Shown here: piece after piece, positions 33,318 to 42,230 of the stretch | Layout: each line of letters begins with the position of its first letter | Numbering within the stretch: position 1 is the stretch's first letter | NCBI RefSeq assembly: GCF_020639365.1 | Contig: NZ_JAINUL010000001.1 | Location: 3,884,216 to 3,948,215, forward strand | Length of the DNA: 64,000 nt | From: Streptomyces flavotricini | GTDB lineage: Bacteria > Actinomycetota > Actinomycetes > Streptomycetales > Streptomycetaceae | Reading direction: 5' to 3' | Notes under the pieces: generated by a model | Databases searched by the model: none | Told to the model about the DNA's origin: nothing | What the model saw: the letters and a program-made list of their open reading frames with translations, nothing else | Made by a program: the position numbers and the translations under genes

Positions 33318-35234
33318 TCACTTCTTCCGGGCGTCCTGCCCGGTCCGGTCGGCGTCCTTGCGGGCCTGCCGCTCGGCCTCGGCGTCCCGCTCGATGTCCG
33401 CCCGCGAGCGCACGCGCTTGGGCGCCTCCATCCCGCAGACGGCGGGCCAGTCGTCGGCCACGATGCCGGCACACCAGATGAAGTCCTGGATGGGTCCGGG
33501 CTTCCAGTCGTTCTTCTCGATGTCCCAGCAGTTCTCGCGCGGCGAGAAGCGCGGGCAGCTGCCGTCCCGCTGCTTGATGACGTGCGCGCGGTACGCGTCG
33601 ATGCCCATCGAGTCGACGTCGGACGAGGGCATGTAGCGGTTGACCGACCAGGACGCTCCCATGGTCGCGAACAGCGCGACCACGCACACCATCCCGGCGG
33701 CCAGCTGGCGGACCACCCGCGGCGGAACGACCCGGGCGGGCCCGGCCGGGGGAACGGAATCGGAACCGGCCCCGACGGCCCGCGGGCGCAGCGTGCGCTC
33801 GATCCACCCCGATCCCCGGTTGACCACGGCCATCATGCCGAGCACGGCCAGGATCATCAGGCAGTACATGATGATCCACGTGGTGCGCGGGTAGAGCTGG
33901 ATGGCCTTGTCCTGGGCCATGTGCCCGGCGAACCAGAAGCGGGCGAGCCAGGCGCCGGCCAGGACCGCCGCGGCCGTGCGCACCATGATGTTGCGCATCC
34001 CCAGGCCGAGGCCGAGGCCCACCCCGAACAGCAGCAGCAGGGCGAACCCGCTCTGGCCCGCCATCTCGCCGGCCACCGGCCAGGTCTGGTACGTCAGGGT
34101 CCCGGAGCGGTCCGAGGTCCAGCCGAGGACGTACCCGGGGTCCGCGTACACGGCGAGGAAGGCGTAGCGGTCGGGGTTCTCCGAGCCCAGCCGGGCCATC
34201 TGGTAGAGCAGCGGAGCGCCGACCACGCCGGCCGTGAGCAGCGTGACCCCTATGTAGATGCCCGCCTTCTTGGCCGTGGCCGCGCCCTGGCGCCACGGGA
34301 AGAGGAACAGCGCGGCCACGAGCGCGCCCGGCGCGGCCCAGATGTACCAGCCGGAGTACCAGAGGAACAGCGCGCCGAAGGTCACGCCGAGGACGAGTGC
34401 GCGCACCACCAGGTGCCGGGTGCCGCGCCGACCGGCGAGGCGCATCTCGCGCAGCCAGTATCCGAGCAGCGGCAGCAGCACGATCATCACGATGTGGCTG
34501 TACGGGCGGATCGGGTCGAGGAAGAGCACCGCGGCCGGGACCGCGATCAGCAGGGCCCAGAAGGGCCGCAGCAGTATCCGCCAAGCCAGGTAGGCCATCG
34601 GGCCGGCCACGGCGGTGAAGAAGATCTGCAGGTCGTGCAGGGCGAAGCCGGTCTCGCCGCGGCCGTTGTAGCGGATCTTCGCCCAGAGGGCCATCAGGGC
34701 CGGGAAGGCGGGCGGGTAGATGCCCGACATCCCCTCGTGGTGCAGGAACGAGTTGGCCATGTCGATCAGGACGCCCGGGTCGCCCTCCTGGCCGCCGAGC
34801 GGGTGCGGGGTGCCGTGCAGGGCGACGACGACCCCGCCGGCGATCACGCCGGTGGCCAGGCCCGCCAGGGCGGCGCAGACCAGGCGCTTGACCAGCTGGT
34901 GGCGCCGGGCCGGGCCCCGGTGGGCGGTGTACAGGAGCAGCCCGAGCAGCGGCAGCCCGATGACCGCGGCGTACATCTGGAGCGTGGCGAGGCCGCTGAC
35001 CTGGCCGAGGCGCACGATCGGGTTCACGTCGATGCGCCGGCTCAGCACCATGTAGCCGAGGGCGGCCGTGATGCTGACGACGCCCTCGGCGACGGCCAGC
35101 ACGCGGCGCCGGGAGGTCCAGGGGCGGCGGGCCGTCGAAGAGGAGGAGACCGGTCCGGCGTCCGGGGTCCCGGTACCGGTCCGGCTGTGCGCCGTGCCGG
35201 ATGTTCCGACGACCTCGGGGGCCAGGTGTGTCAT
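33318..35234 (-). CDS. large polytopic membrane protein, GT-C glycosyltransferase-like
   Basis: 638 residues with about 11-13 membrane segments after a Ser/Thr-rich N-terminal tail and before a charged C-terminal tail (ADIERDAEAERQARKDADRT). The first loop has DPGVLIDMANSFLHHEGMSGIYPPAFPALMALW (residues in parts), where an acidic start and the YPPAFP motif recall arabinofuranosyl/galactan-type GT-C transferases of actinobacteria (AftA-like). A Cys-rich extracytoplasmic region near 565-605 includes CPRF, NCWD and WCAG. Streptomycetes lack mycolyl-arabinogalactan, so the acceptor must be another glycan. It lies between a GT2 gene and an unknown membrane-anchored gene. Family assignment is tentative. 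Confidence 0.72.
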   Translation of the reverse strand: MTHLAPEVVGTSGTAHSRTGTGTPDAGPVSSSSTARRPWTSRRRVLAVAEGVVSITAALGYMVLSRRIDVNPIVRLGQVSGLATLQMYAAVIGLPLLGLLLYTAHRGPARRHQLVKRLVCAALAGLATGVIAGGVVVALHGTPHPLGGQEGDPGVLIDMANSFLHHEGMSGIYPPAFPALMALWAKIRYNGRGETGFALHDLQIFFTAVAGPMAYLAWRILLRPFWALLIAVPAAVLFLDPIRPYSHIVMIVLLPLLGYWLREMRLAGRRGTRHLVVRALVLGVTFGALFLWYSGWYIWAAPGALVAALFLFPWRQGAATAKKAGIYIGVTLLTAGVVGAPLLYQMARLGSENPDRYAFLAVYADPGYVLGWTSDRSGTLTYQTWPVAGEMAGQSGFALLLLFGVGLGLGLGMRNIMVRTAAAVLAGAWLARFWFAGHMAQDKAIQLYPRTTWIIMYCLMILAVLGMMAVVNRGSGWIERTLRPRAVGAGSDSVPPAGPARVVPPRVVRQLAAGMVCVVALFATMGASWSVNRYMPSSDVDSMGIDAYRAHVIKQRDGSCPRFSPRENCWDIEKNDWKPGPIQDFIWCAGIVADDWPAVCGMEAPKRVRSRADIERDAEAERQARKDADRTGQDARKK

Positions 35235-35305
35235 CTCAGTCCAATTCGGTCGCGGGTGTCACCGCGGGGCGGGGCCCGTCGGCCGCTGTCTGTCGTGCTC
35301 CGGGG

Positions 35306-36211
35306 TCAGTCTCCGCGCTGACCTGCGGTGAATGCGTGCTTGGCGAGCGTACGGAGGCCTTCGCGGTGGCCGCGGAGCAGCGCGCCCGGGAGCATCGTGA
35401 TGGCGTGGAAGCGGGAGGCGCTGTGGAAGCGCGCGGCGCGCGCGGCCCTGGGCCAGCCCCGGGCGTCCATCCGGTCGGCCACCGCCGAGAAGTACCGCTC
35501 GGCCTCGGTGAAGCGGGTGCCGGAGAAGGCCTGCACCGAGGATTCGCTGACCGCGTGGCGGCGGTACTTGAACACCGTCGTGGACTCGTCGATCAGCATC
35601 TGCTCGCCGAGTTCGAGGAGGTCGACCACCAGGGCCAGGTCCTGGATCACGGAGTACTCGTCGCGGAAGTTGACCCCGCGCAGGGCCTCGCCGCGCCAGC
35701 AGATGGACGGGAAGTACAGCCAGTTCCCGCGCAGCACGCTGGTGGCCAGCTCCTCACCGCCCATCAGGCGCCGGCCCTTGACCTGCGGGGCGTACAGCCG
35801 CCGCTTGGTCTGGTCGGCCAGCCCGTACGCGACCTGGCCGGTGCCGTCGATCACCTCGACGCCGGGCTGGACCATGCCGATGCCCGGGTTGTCGGCGATG
35901 AGAGCGCGGACGGTCTCCAGGTAGTGCGGGTGCAGCAGGTCGTCGCAGCCCATGATGACGACGTAGTCGGCCTCGGAGAGCCGTACGCACTTCTGGAAGT
36001 TCTTGGTGATGCCGAGGTTCTGCTCGTTGCGGGTGTAGTGCACCCGCTCGTCGCCGAGGGCCTCGAACCAGCCCGGGACGTCCGGCTCCTTGCCGTCGTC
36101 GATGACGACGAGGCGGAAGTCCCGGTCCGTCTGGGCCAGGACGCTGCGGACGGCGTCCTGCATCAGCTGCACGTCCCCGTAGTAGGGGAGCATGAAGTCG
36201 AAGGTCACCAC
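35306..36211 (-). CDS. GT2 family glycosyltransferase
   Basis: 301-residue soluble GT-A fold enzyme. Nucleotide-sugar binding is marked by LVVIDDG (D38-D39) and the DXD-like MGCDDLLHP (D90-D91); ESTTVFKYRRHAVSESS resembles the acceptor region of rhamnosyl/galactosyl transferases. Given the adjacent dTDP-rhamnose genes, a rhamnosyltransferase is plausible but not shown. Start GTG at 36211; a second GTG follows directly. It begins 7 bases after the DUF2304 gene. Confidence 0.88.
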   Translation of the reverse strand: MVTFDFMLPYYGDVQLMQDAVRSVLAQTDRDFRLVVIDDGKEPDVPGWFEALGDERVHYTRNEQNLGITKNFQKCVRLSEADYVVIMGCDDLLHPHYLETVRALIADNPGIGMVQPGVEVIDGTGQVAYGLADQTKRRLYAPQVKGRRLMGGEELATSVLRGNWLYFPSICWRGEALRGVNFRDEYSVIQDLALVVDLLELGEQMLIDESTTVFKYRRHAVSESSVQAFSGTRFTEAERYFSAVADRMDARGWPRAARAARFHSASRFHAITMLPGALLRGHREGLRTLAKHAFTAGQRGD

Positions 36212-36217
36212 AGGACG

Positions 36218-36670
36218 TCAGGCCTTCACGGAGTCGGAGTCGGCGGGCTCGGGCTTCGCCTCGGCTACGACGGCCTCGGCGACGACGGTCTCCGCCACCA
36301 CGGGGGCGACGGCCGCACCCAGGCGGGCGTCGTTGTGGCGGGCGCCCTCGGACAGGGCCACGGTCCGGGCCAGGTCGGTGATCTTCTTCTCCAACGAGCG
36401 GAAGCGGAGGAAGGTGTTGAGGGTCAGGAAGCCCATCGCGAGCACCATGACGTACAGCACGAGGTCGGTGCCGCGGCCGACGCCGAGCTGGTGCGCCACC
36501 CACGTGACGTCCGTCGGGCGGAGCACGGCGTACACGTTGACGATGACGAACAGGGAGAACGCGATGCGCTTCCAGGCGCGGTTCTTCGCCTGGCCCCACG
36601 TCCGTATGAACATGAGGGCCATCGACACCGAGCCCGCGATGAGCAGCAGCTGGATCCAGAAGTACTTCAT
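36218..36670 (-). CDS. DUF2304 family membrane protein
   Basis: 150 residues with three membrane helices (about 3-21, 36-55, 69-88), then a coiled-coil-like RFRSLEKKITDLARTVALSEGAR and a low-complexity Ala/Val/Glu tail. DUF2304 proteins commonly sit next to polyprenyl-phosphate sugar transferases; the function is unknown, possibly a membrane partner. Its start overlaps the preceding GT2 stop by one base, indicating coupled synthesis. Confidence 0.87.
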   Translation of the reverse strand: MKYFWIQLLLIAGSVSMALMFIRTWGQAKNRAWKRIAFSLFVIVNVYAVLRPTDVTWVAHQLGVGRGTDLVLYVMVLAMGFLTLNTFLRFRSLEKKITDLARTVALSEGARHNDARLGAAVAPVVAETVVAEAVVAEAKPEPADSDSVKA

Positions 36671-37422
36671 CAGCGGCTTCGCTCCCGCATCGTGATGTCA
36701 AAGATGATGTTGACGCCGTTGATCAGGGACTGACCCTTGGCGCGCGAGTACTCGGTGTAGAGGATGTCCACCGGGACCTCGGTGACGCGCAGGCCGGACC
36801 CGGCCAGGAAACCGACGATCTCCGAGGCGTGCGCCATGCCGTTCATGGTGATGTTCAGCTGCTCGGCGGCCTTGCGGCTGAGCACGCGCAGGCCGTTGTG
36901 CGAGTCGGTGAGCTTGAGCTTGCGGGCGGTCGGGCTGACCGTCGCCGCCGTACGCAGCACCACGCGCTTGATCCACGGCACTTGGCCGTTCTGCTCGATG
37001 AAGCGCGAGCCGAGGACCACGTCGGCCTCGTCGTCGCGCAGCACCCGGACCATCTTCTCGACGTCGTGCGTCTGGTGCTGGCCGTCCGCGTCGAACGTCG
37101 CGAAGTAGCGGGCACCGGGCTGCGCGAGGGCGTACTTGAGGCCGGTCTGGAGGGCGGCGCCCTGGCCGAGGTTGACGGGGTGGCGCACGAGGTGGGCGCC
37201 GGTCGTCGCGATGTGCTCGGCCGAGTTGTCGGAGCTGCCGTCGTCCACGACGACTATGTTCGGGAAGGTCTCACGCGCTCCCTCGACCACATCGGCGATC
37301 ACCTGGCCCTCGTTGTAGGCCGGGATGACCAGCCAGACGTCGTCGTATTGGGACACGGTAGCTCCAGCGGAATGTGGCACGTGCGCGTGCTCGGTGATCG
37401 GTGGGACGTCGGAAGCCGGCAT
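36670..37422 (-). CDS. GT2 family, dolichyl-phosphate-mannose-synthase-like
   Basis: 250 residues. LVIPAYNEGQ (about 31-40), VVVDDGSSD (57-65) and FDADGQH (110-116) match the polyprenyl-phosphate hexose synthases that charge a lipid carrier with a sugar from GDP- or UDP-sugar. No C-terminal membrane segments, so it probably pairs with the overlapping DUF2304 protein for membrane attachment. ATG chosen over an upstream GTG because GGGGA lies 6 bases before it. Two bases after the flippase stop. Confidence 0.88.
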   Translation of the reverse strand: MPASDVPPITEHAHVPHSAGATVSQYDDVWLVIPAYNEGQVIADVVEGARETFPNIVVVDDGSSDNSAEHIATTGAHLVRHPVNLGQGAALQTGLKYALAQPGARYFATFDADGQHQTHDVEKMVRVLRDDEADVVLGSRFIEQNGQVPWIKRVVLRTAATVSPTARKLKLTDSHNGLRVLSRKAAEQLNITMNGMAHASEIVGFLAGSGLRVTEVPVDILYTEYSRAKGQSLINGVNIIFDITMRERSR

Positions 37423-37424
37423 GG

Positions 37425-38756
37425 TCACTCCCCGACCGCTCCGGCGCCCAGTGGGCTTGCGGCGACCTTGTGCCCGGGTCCTTCGGTCGCACCCGGAGCC
37501 GCTCCGGGGAACCTCAGCCTCAGCACCGCCAGCATACCGAGCACGGTGGCGAGAGAGCCGAGAGCGTAGGCCAGGATGACGCGGAGGGCCACTTCGCCCG
37601 GTGCGAAGGTGACACCGACGAGGACGACGGTGCCGGCGGCCCAGCAGAGTAGTTGCAGGTTGTGCCGCTTGAATACCATCAGCGCCTGACCGAGGACCAT
37701 CGCGAACATGTACGCCACGGTGCCGGCGGACAAAAGGAAGAAGTCGACGCAGCCCAGTACGGGTCCGGCGTCGAACAGGACCTTGATCAGCCACGGGCCG
37801 AGCACGGTCGCGGGCACTCCCCCGAGCAGGCCGAGCGCCCCGACGACCACGCCGATCCGGCGCAGCATCGCGGAGAACGCCGCCCGGTCGCCGGCCGTGT
37901 AGGCGGCGGTCAGCCCGCCGAGCAGCGAGGCCTGCAGCGAGCCGAAGACGAACAGCGGCACCCGGGCCAGGACCAGCGCGTTGAGCAGCGCCGCGATCAG
38001 CACGCTGTCGGTGGGGGCGAGCAGCTTGGTGCTCATCACCGCGGCGTTGACGACGACCTGGGACAGCAGGGTCGAGCAGATCAACAGGCCGAGTCCGGCG
38101 GTCAGTTCCCGCCAGGCGATGTCCTCGCCGGGCTCCACGGCGCGCAGCAGCGCCGGCAGGGTGACCAGCGTCGCGGCGATCGGCGCGACGGCCAGGACCA
38201 GACTGAAGGCGAGCGCCGAGTGCAGCCCGGCGACCGCGCAGCCGAAGGCGAGGGCGATGCGCAGCCCGCCGTCGACGGCCAGCTGGGTGCCGTACGCGCC
38301 GAACCGGCCGAGGCCGGCCAGGACCCCGCGGGTCAGGTAGCAGACGGCCATGCCCGTGAACGCGCCGCCGAGCGCCGCCACCAGGCCGCGGTCGCCGCGG
38401 AACAGCAGGTCCGCGATCGGGCCCGCGCCGACGGCGAGGACGAGCAGGGTCGCGCCCAGGATCCCGGCGGTCAGCAGCGTGGCCCGGCGCAGCACGGGAG
38501 CCGCTCCCTGGCCGTGCACCACGCGGGCGGCGACGATCCGGGTGAGCTCCTGCTCGATGGGGAAGAAGATGCCGAGGCCGAGCGCCATGACGATCGTCCA
38601 CAGCACCGAGACGTTCGCCATGGCGTCCGTGGACAGGCTGTGGCCGGCCACGCCCAGGTGGACGTACGAGGCCGCACCGAGCACGACAGTGCCGCCGGCC
38701 ACCGCGACGGTGCCCGGCGGCAGCGCCGCGGTGAGCCTGCTCAGCAGGGACTTCAT
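37425..38756 (-). CDS. MOP-type flippase-like polysaccharide membrane protein
   Basis: 443 residues with about 12 membrane segments and few charged residues between them, resembling the MOP/Wzx lipid-linked oligosaccharide exporters. It begins MKSLLSRLTAALPPGTVAV; FFPIEQELTRIVAARV in the second loop is characteristic of the actinobacterial subgroup. It probably moves a lipid-linked glycan across the membrane. Its ATG overlaps the rfbD stop by four bases (ATGA), and it is followed by lipid-linked sugar transferases, which fits the role. Confidence 0.83.
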   Translation of the reverse strand: MKSLLSRLTAALPPGTVAVAGGTVVLGAASYVHLGVAGHSLSTDAMANVSVLWTIVMALGLGIFFPIEQELTRIVAARVVHGQGAAPVLRRATLLTAGILGATLLVLAVGAGPIADLLFRGDRGLVAALGGAFTGMAVCYLTRGVLAGLGRFGAYGTQLAVDGGLRIALAFGCAVAGLHSALAFSLVLAVAPIAATLVTLPALLRAVEPGEDIAWRELTAGLGLLICSTLLSQVVVNAAVMSTKLLAPTDSVLIAALLNALVLARVPLFVFGSLQASLLGGLTAAYTAGDRAAFSAMLRRIGVVVGALGLLGGVPATVLGPWLIKVLFDAGPVLGCVDFFLLSAGTVAYMFAMVLGQALMVFKRHNLQLLCWAAGTVVLVGVTFAPGEVALRVILAYALGSLATVLGMLAVLRLRFPGAAPGATEGPGHKVAASPLGAGAVGE

Positions 38757-39676
38757 CCCGTACTGCCGTTCCTGGCCGCAGCGGCCAGAGCGCTGAACGC
38801 GGGGGTGGCCAGGGCCTGGGCGAGCTGCTCGCGCCAGTCGGAGAGCGGGGCCAGCCCCGCCCCTTCCTCCCAGGCGTCGTGCCCGAGCACGCTGAACGCC
38901 GGGCGGGCGGCGGGGCGTACGAACGCGGCGGAGGTGGTCGGCCGGATGCGCTCCGGGTCGAGCCCGCTCAGCCGGTACGTCTCGCGGGCCAGCCCCATCC
39001 AGGTGGTCCGGCCGCTCGCGGTGCCGTGGTAGACCCCGCCCATGGCCGTGCCCTTCAGCGCGGCGAGACCCAGCTCGACCAGGCGCCGGGCCAGCGCGTA
39101 GGACCAGGTGGGCTGGCCGTGCTGGTCGTCGACGACGTCGAGGGTGTCGCGCTGGGCGGCCAGCTTGAGCATGGTGGCGACGAAGTTCGGCCCGTGCTCG
39201 CCGTACAGCCACGCGGTCCGGACGACGTAGCCGTCCTGCGGCAGCAGTTCGGCTACGGCCTGCTCGCCGATCAGCTTGGAGCGCCCGTACGCGTTGAGCG
39301 GGCCGGTCGCGGCGTCCTCGCGGTACGGCTCGGTGGCGTCGCCGGGGAGCACGTAGTCGGTGGAGACGTGCAGCAGGCGCGCGTGGGCGGCGGCGCAGGC
39401 CTCGGCGAGGACGCGCACGCCGGTGCCGTTGACGGCGGTGGCGGCGTCCTCGGCGGTCTCGGCGCCGTCGACGTCGGTCCACGCGGCGCAGTTCACGACC
39501 ACGGTGACGCCCTCGACCGCCGCGCGGACGGCGGCCGGGTCGGTGATGTCGAGGTCGGTGCGGCGCAGGCCCACGGCTTCGATCCCGGCAGCCTTCAGGA
39601 CGGCCAGGACGTCCTGGCCGAGCATCCCGGCGGCGCCGGTGACGAGCCAGCGTCCGGCTCGCGGGTTCGCGCTCAC
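38753..39676 (-). CDS. rfbD: dTDP-4-dehydrorhamnose reductase
   Basis: Last step of dTDP-L-rhamnose synthesis: NADPH reduction of dTDP-4-keto-L-rhamnose. 307 residues. Rossmann motif TGAAGMLG at about 13-20, STDYVLPG and the catalytic YGRSK (Tyr/Lys) are present; RTAWLYGEHG follows. GTG start overlaps the rfbB stop by four bases (GTGA). Also called rmlD. Confidence 0.95.
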   Translation of the reverse strand: MSANPRAGRWLVTGAAGMLGQDVLAVLKAAGIEAVGLRRTDLDITDPAAVRAAVEGVTVVVNCAAWTDVDGAETAEDAATAVNGTGVRVLAEACAAAHARLLHVSTDYVLPGDATEPYREDAATGPLNAYGRSKLIGEQAVAELLPQDGYVVRTAWLYGEHGPNFVATMLKLAAQRDTLDVVDDQHGQPTWSYALARRLVELGLAALKGTAMGGVYHGTASGRTTWMGLARETYRLSGLDPERIRPTTSAAFVRPAARPAFSVLGHDAWEEGAGLAPLSDWREQLAQALATPAFSALAAAARNGSTG

Positions 39677-40650
39677 TTCTGCAGGGCCGCCTTCGCCTTC
39701 AGCGGCTCCCACCAGGCGCGGTTCTCGCGGTACCAGTCGATGGTGGCCTTGATGCCGTCCTCGAAGGTGACCTGCGGCGCGTAGCCGAGCTCCGAGCCGA
39801 TCTTGCTGATGTCGATGGAGTAGCGGAGGTCGTGGCCCTTGCGGTCCTCGACCTGCTCGACCATGTCCCAGCCGAGGCCGGCCGCTTCGAGCAGCACGCC
39901 GGTGAGCTCCTTGTTGGTGAGCTCGGTTCCGCCGCCGATGTTGTAGACCTCGCCGGCGCGGCCCTTCCGCATGGCCAGGTCGATGCCGCGGCAGTGGTCG
40001 GAGACGTGCAGCCAGTCGCGCACGTTGCCGCCGTTGCCGTACAGCGGGACCTTCTTGCCGTCCATCAGGTTCGAGACGAACAGCGGGATGACCTTCTCCG
40101 GGAACTGGTAGTGCCCGTAGTTGTTGGAGCAGCGCGTGACCACGACGTCCATGCCGTGCGTCCGCGCGTAGGCCAGGGCCAGCAGGTCGGACGAGGCCTT
40201 GGAGGCGGAGTACGGGGAGTTCGGCACCAGCGGCCACTCCTCGGTCCAGGAGCCCTCGCTGATCGAGCCGTACACCTCGTCGGTGGAGATGTGGACGAAG
40301 CGGCCGACCCCGTGCTTGCGGGCGGCGTCGAGGAGCACCTGCGTACCGACGACGTTGGTCATCACGAACGGGCCGGCACCGGCGATCGAGCGGTCCACGT
40401 GGGACTCGGCGGCGAAGTGCACCACCACGTCGTGCCCGGGCATCACCTGGTCGACGGCCTCGGCGTCGCAGATGTCGCCCTTGACGAACTTGTAACCGGG
40501 GTGGTCGGCGACGGGCGCGAGGTTCGCCTCGACGCCCGAGTAGGTCAGCTTGTCGAAGACCGTGATCTGGGCCGATGCGTCTGCACCGAGCTGCTGCCGG
40601 ACGAATTCTGAACCGATGAAGCCGGCGCCGCCGGTCACAAGGATGCGCAT
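39673..40650 (-). CDS. rfbB: dTDP-glucose 4,6-dehydratase
   Basis: Second step of dTDP-rhamnose synthesis, NAD+-dependent. 325 residues with Rossmann TGGAGFIG (6-13), catalytic T123-D124-E125 (ISTDEVYG) and Y147xxxK151 (YSASK). First gene of the leftward glycan operon. The ATG has no ribosome site; a TAGACT box ends 9 bases upstream, suggesting a leaderless or near-leaderless mRNA divergent from rfbA. Also called rmlB. Confidence 0.96.
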   Translation of the reverse strand: MRILVTGGAGFIGSEFVRQQLGADASAQITVFDKLTYSGVEANLAPVADHPGYKFVKGDICDAEAVDQVMPGHDVVVHFAAESHVDRSIAGAGPFVMTNVVGTQVLLDAARKHGVGRFVHISTDEVYGSISEGSWTEEWPLVPNSPYSASKASSDLLALAYARTHGMDVVVTRCSNNYGHYQFPEKVIPLFVSNLMDGKKVPLYGNGGNVRDWLHVSDHCRGIDLAMRKGRAGEVYNIGGGTELTNKELTGVLLEAAGLGWDMVEQVEDRKGHDLRYSIDISKIGSELGYAPQVTFEDGIKATIDWYRENRAWWEPLKAKAALQK

Positions 40651-40659
40651 AATACGAAG

Positions 40660-40665
40660 AGTCTA
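40660..40665 (-). promoter_or_regulatory. candidate -10 box for rfbB (leaderless)
   Basis: TAGACT on the minus strand, 9 bases before the rfbB ATG. No -35 match. Confidence 0.42.
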
Positions 40666-40720
40666 GCCGCTCGTACACCACCCACCCGGCCCGCGCCGCG
40701 GCGCCCTCCGTGCTCTCGCA

Positions 40721-40726
40721 TAGGGT
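40721..40726 (+). promoter_or_regulatory. candidate -10 box for rfbA (leaderless)
   Basis: TAGGGT, 7 bases before the rfbA ATG, without a ribosome site. Divergent from the rfbB box 56 bases away. Confidence 0.45.
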
Positions 40727-40733
40727 TGGGCCC

Positions 40734-41609
40734 ATGCGTGGAATTCTCTTGGCCGGTGGCACCGGATCCCGACTCTGGCCGCTGACCCGGGCAGTCTCGA
40801 AGCAGCTGCTCCCCGTCTTCGACAAGCCGATGATCTACTACCCGCTCTCCACCCTGGTCATGGCCGGAATCAGCGAGATTCTCGTCATCACCACGCCGGA
40901 GGACCGTGCGCAGTTCGAGCGACTGCTCGGCGACGGCTCCCAGTTCGGCATACGGCTGGAGTACGCGGTCCAGGAGCGCCCCGAGGGCATCGCCCAGGCG
41001 TTCGTGCTCGGCGCCGACTTCATCGGCGACGAGTCGGTCGCCCTGATCCTCGGCGACAACATCTTCCACGGCAGCGGCCTCGGCACGCGCCTGGCGGAGC
41101 ACACCGGCTCCAAGGGCGGCCGGGTCTTCGCGTATCCGGTGGCCGACCCGACCGCGTACGGCGTGGTGGAGTTCGACGAGAACGGCCAGGCCATCTCCAT
41201 CGAGGAGAAGCCGGTCAAGCCCAAGTCCCGCTACGCGGTACCGGGTCTGTACTTCTACGACAACCGCGTCGTGGAGATCGCTCGTGGCCTGAAGCCCAGC
41301 GCGCGCGGCGAACTGGAGATCACCGCGGTCAACGACGCGTACCTCCAGGCCGGTGAGCTGAATGTCACCATCCTCGACCGCGGCACCGCCTGGTTGGACA
41401 CCGGGACCTTCGTCTCCATGGTCCAGGCCTCGGAGTTCGTCCGCGTGATCGAGGAGCGCCAGGGCTTCAAGATCGGCTGCATCGAGGAGGCGGCCTGGCG
41501 GGCCGGCCTGATCGACTCCGCGCAGCTGCGCGAACTGGCCCAGCCGCTGCTCAAGAGCGGCTACGGCGACTACCTGATCGCTCTGCTCGAAGAGGAGTCC
41601 TCCCGGTGA
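40734..41609 (+). CDS. rfbA: glucose-1-phosphate thymidylyltransferase
   Basis: First step of dTDP-rhamnose synthesis: dTTP + glucose-1-phosphate to dTDP-glucose. 291 residues; nucleotidyl-transfer motif LAGGTGSRLWPLT (6-18), then KQLLPVFDKPMIYYPLSTLM-like sequence, LGDNIFHG and WLDTGTF. Divergent from rfbB and overlapping rfbC by four bases. Also called rmlA. Confidence 0.96.
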   Translation: MRGILLAGGTGSRLWPLTRAVSKQLLPVFDKPMIYYPLSTLVMAGISEILVITTPEDRAQFERLLGDGSQFGIRLEYAVQERPEGIAQAFVLGADFIGDESVALILGDNIFHGSGLGTRLAEHTGSKGGRVFAYPVADPTAYGVVEFDENGQAISIEEKPVKPKSRYAVPGLYFYDNRVVEIARGLKPSARGELEITAVNDAYLQAGELNVTILDRGTAWLDTGTFVSMVQASEFVRVIEERQGFKIGCIEEAAWRAGLIDSAQLRELAQPLLKSGYGDYLIALLEEESSR

Positions 41610-42208
41610 AGTTCCGCCAGCTCTCGATGGAGGGCGCCTACGAGATCACCCCGCAGCTGCACGGCGACCCGCGCGGCCTGTTCACCGAGTGGTACCGCTT
41701 CGACAAGCTGTCCGAGGTCGTCGGCCACCCGCTGAACCTGGCGCAGGCGAACCTCTCGGTGTCCTCGCGCGGCGTGGTCCGGGGCATCCACTTCGCCGAC
41801 GTGCCGCGCGGCCAGGCCAAGTACGTGACCTGCGTGCGCGGCGCCGTGCTCGACGTCATCGTGGACCTGCGGGTCGGCTCCCCGACCTTCGGCCGCTGGG
41901 AGGGCGTCCGCCTGGACGACGTGGACCGCCGCGCGGTCTACATCCCGGAGGGGCTGGGCCACGGGTTCTGCGCGCTGAGCGACGACGCCACGCTGTCGTA
42001 CCTCTGCTCGGAGACGTACAACCCGACCGGCGAGCACTCGGTTCACCCGCTCGACGCGGACCTGGGCATCGAGTGGCCGGCGGACGTGCCGCTGCTGTCC
42101 GCCCGCGACGAGGCCGCGCCGACGCTGGCCGAGGCGATCGAGTCGGGCCTGCTGCCGGACTACGCCGCCTGCAAGGAGTTCACCGAGTCCCTGCGCGTGA
42201 CCGGCTGA
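41606..42208 (+). CDS. rfbC: dTDP-4-dehydrorhamnose 3,5-epimerase
   Basis: Third step of dTDP-rhamnose synthesis, a cupin-fold epimerase. 200 residues; catalytic His about H62 in VVRGIHFADVP, followed by QAKYVTCVRGAVLDVIVDLR and PEGLGHGFC. GTG start overlaps the rfbA stop (GTGA). With rfbB and rfbD on the other strand this completes the four-gene pathway. Also called rmlC. Confidence 0.95.
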   Translation: MKFRQLSMEGAYEITPQLHGDPRGLFTEWYRFDKLSEVVGHPLNLAQANLSVSSRGVVRGIHFADVPRGQAKYVTCVRGAVLDVIVDLRVGSPTFGRWEGVRLDDVDRRAVYIPEGLGHGFCALSDDATLSYLCSETYNPTGEHSVHPLDADLGIEWPADVPLLSARDEAAPTLAEAIESGLLPDYAACKEFTESLRVTG

Positions 42209-42230
42209 CGGATCCCCCGCAGGGCACGAG

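Noticed and set aside
35306..42208. Antibiotic deoxysugar cluster
   Set aside because: Only the four general rhamnose genes are present; no further deoxysugar-modifying genes, polyketide or resistance genes occur nearby.
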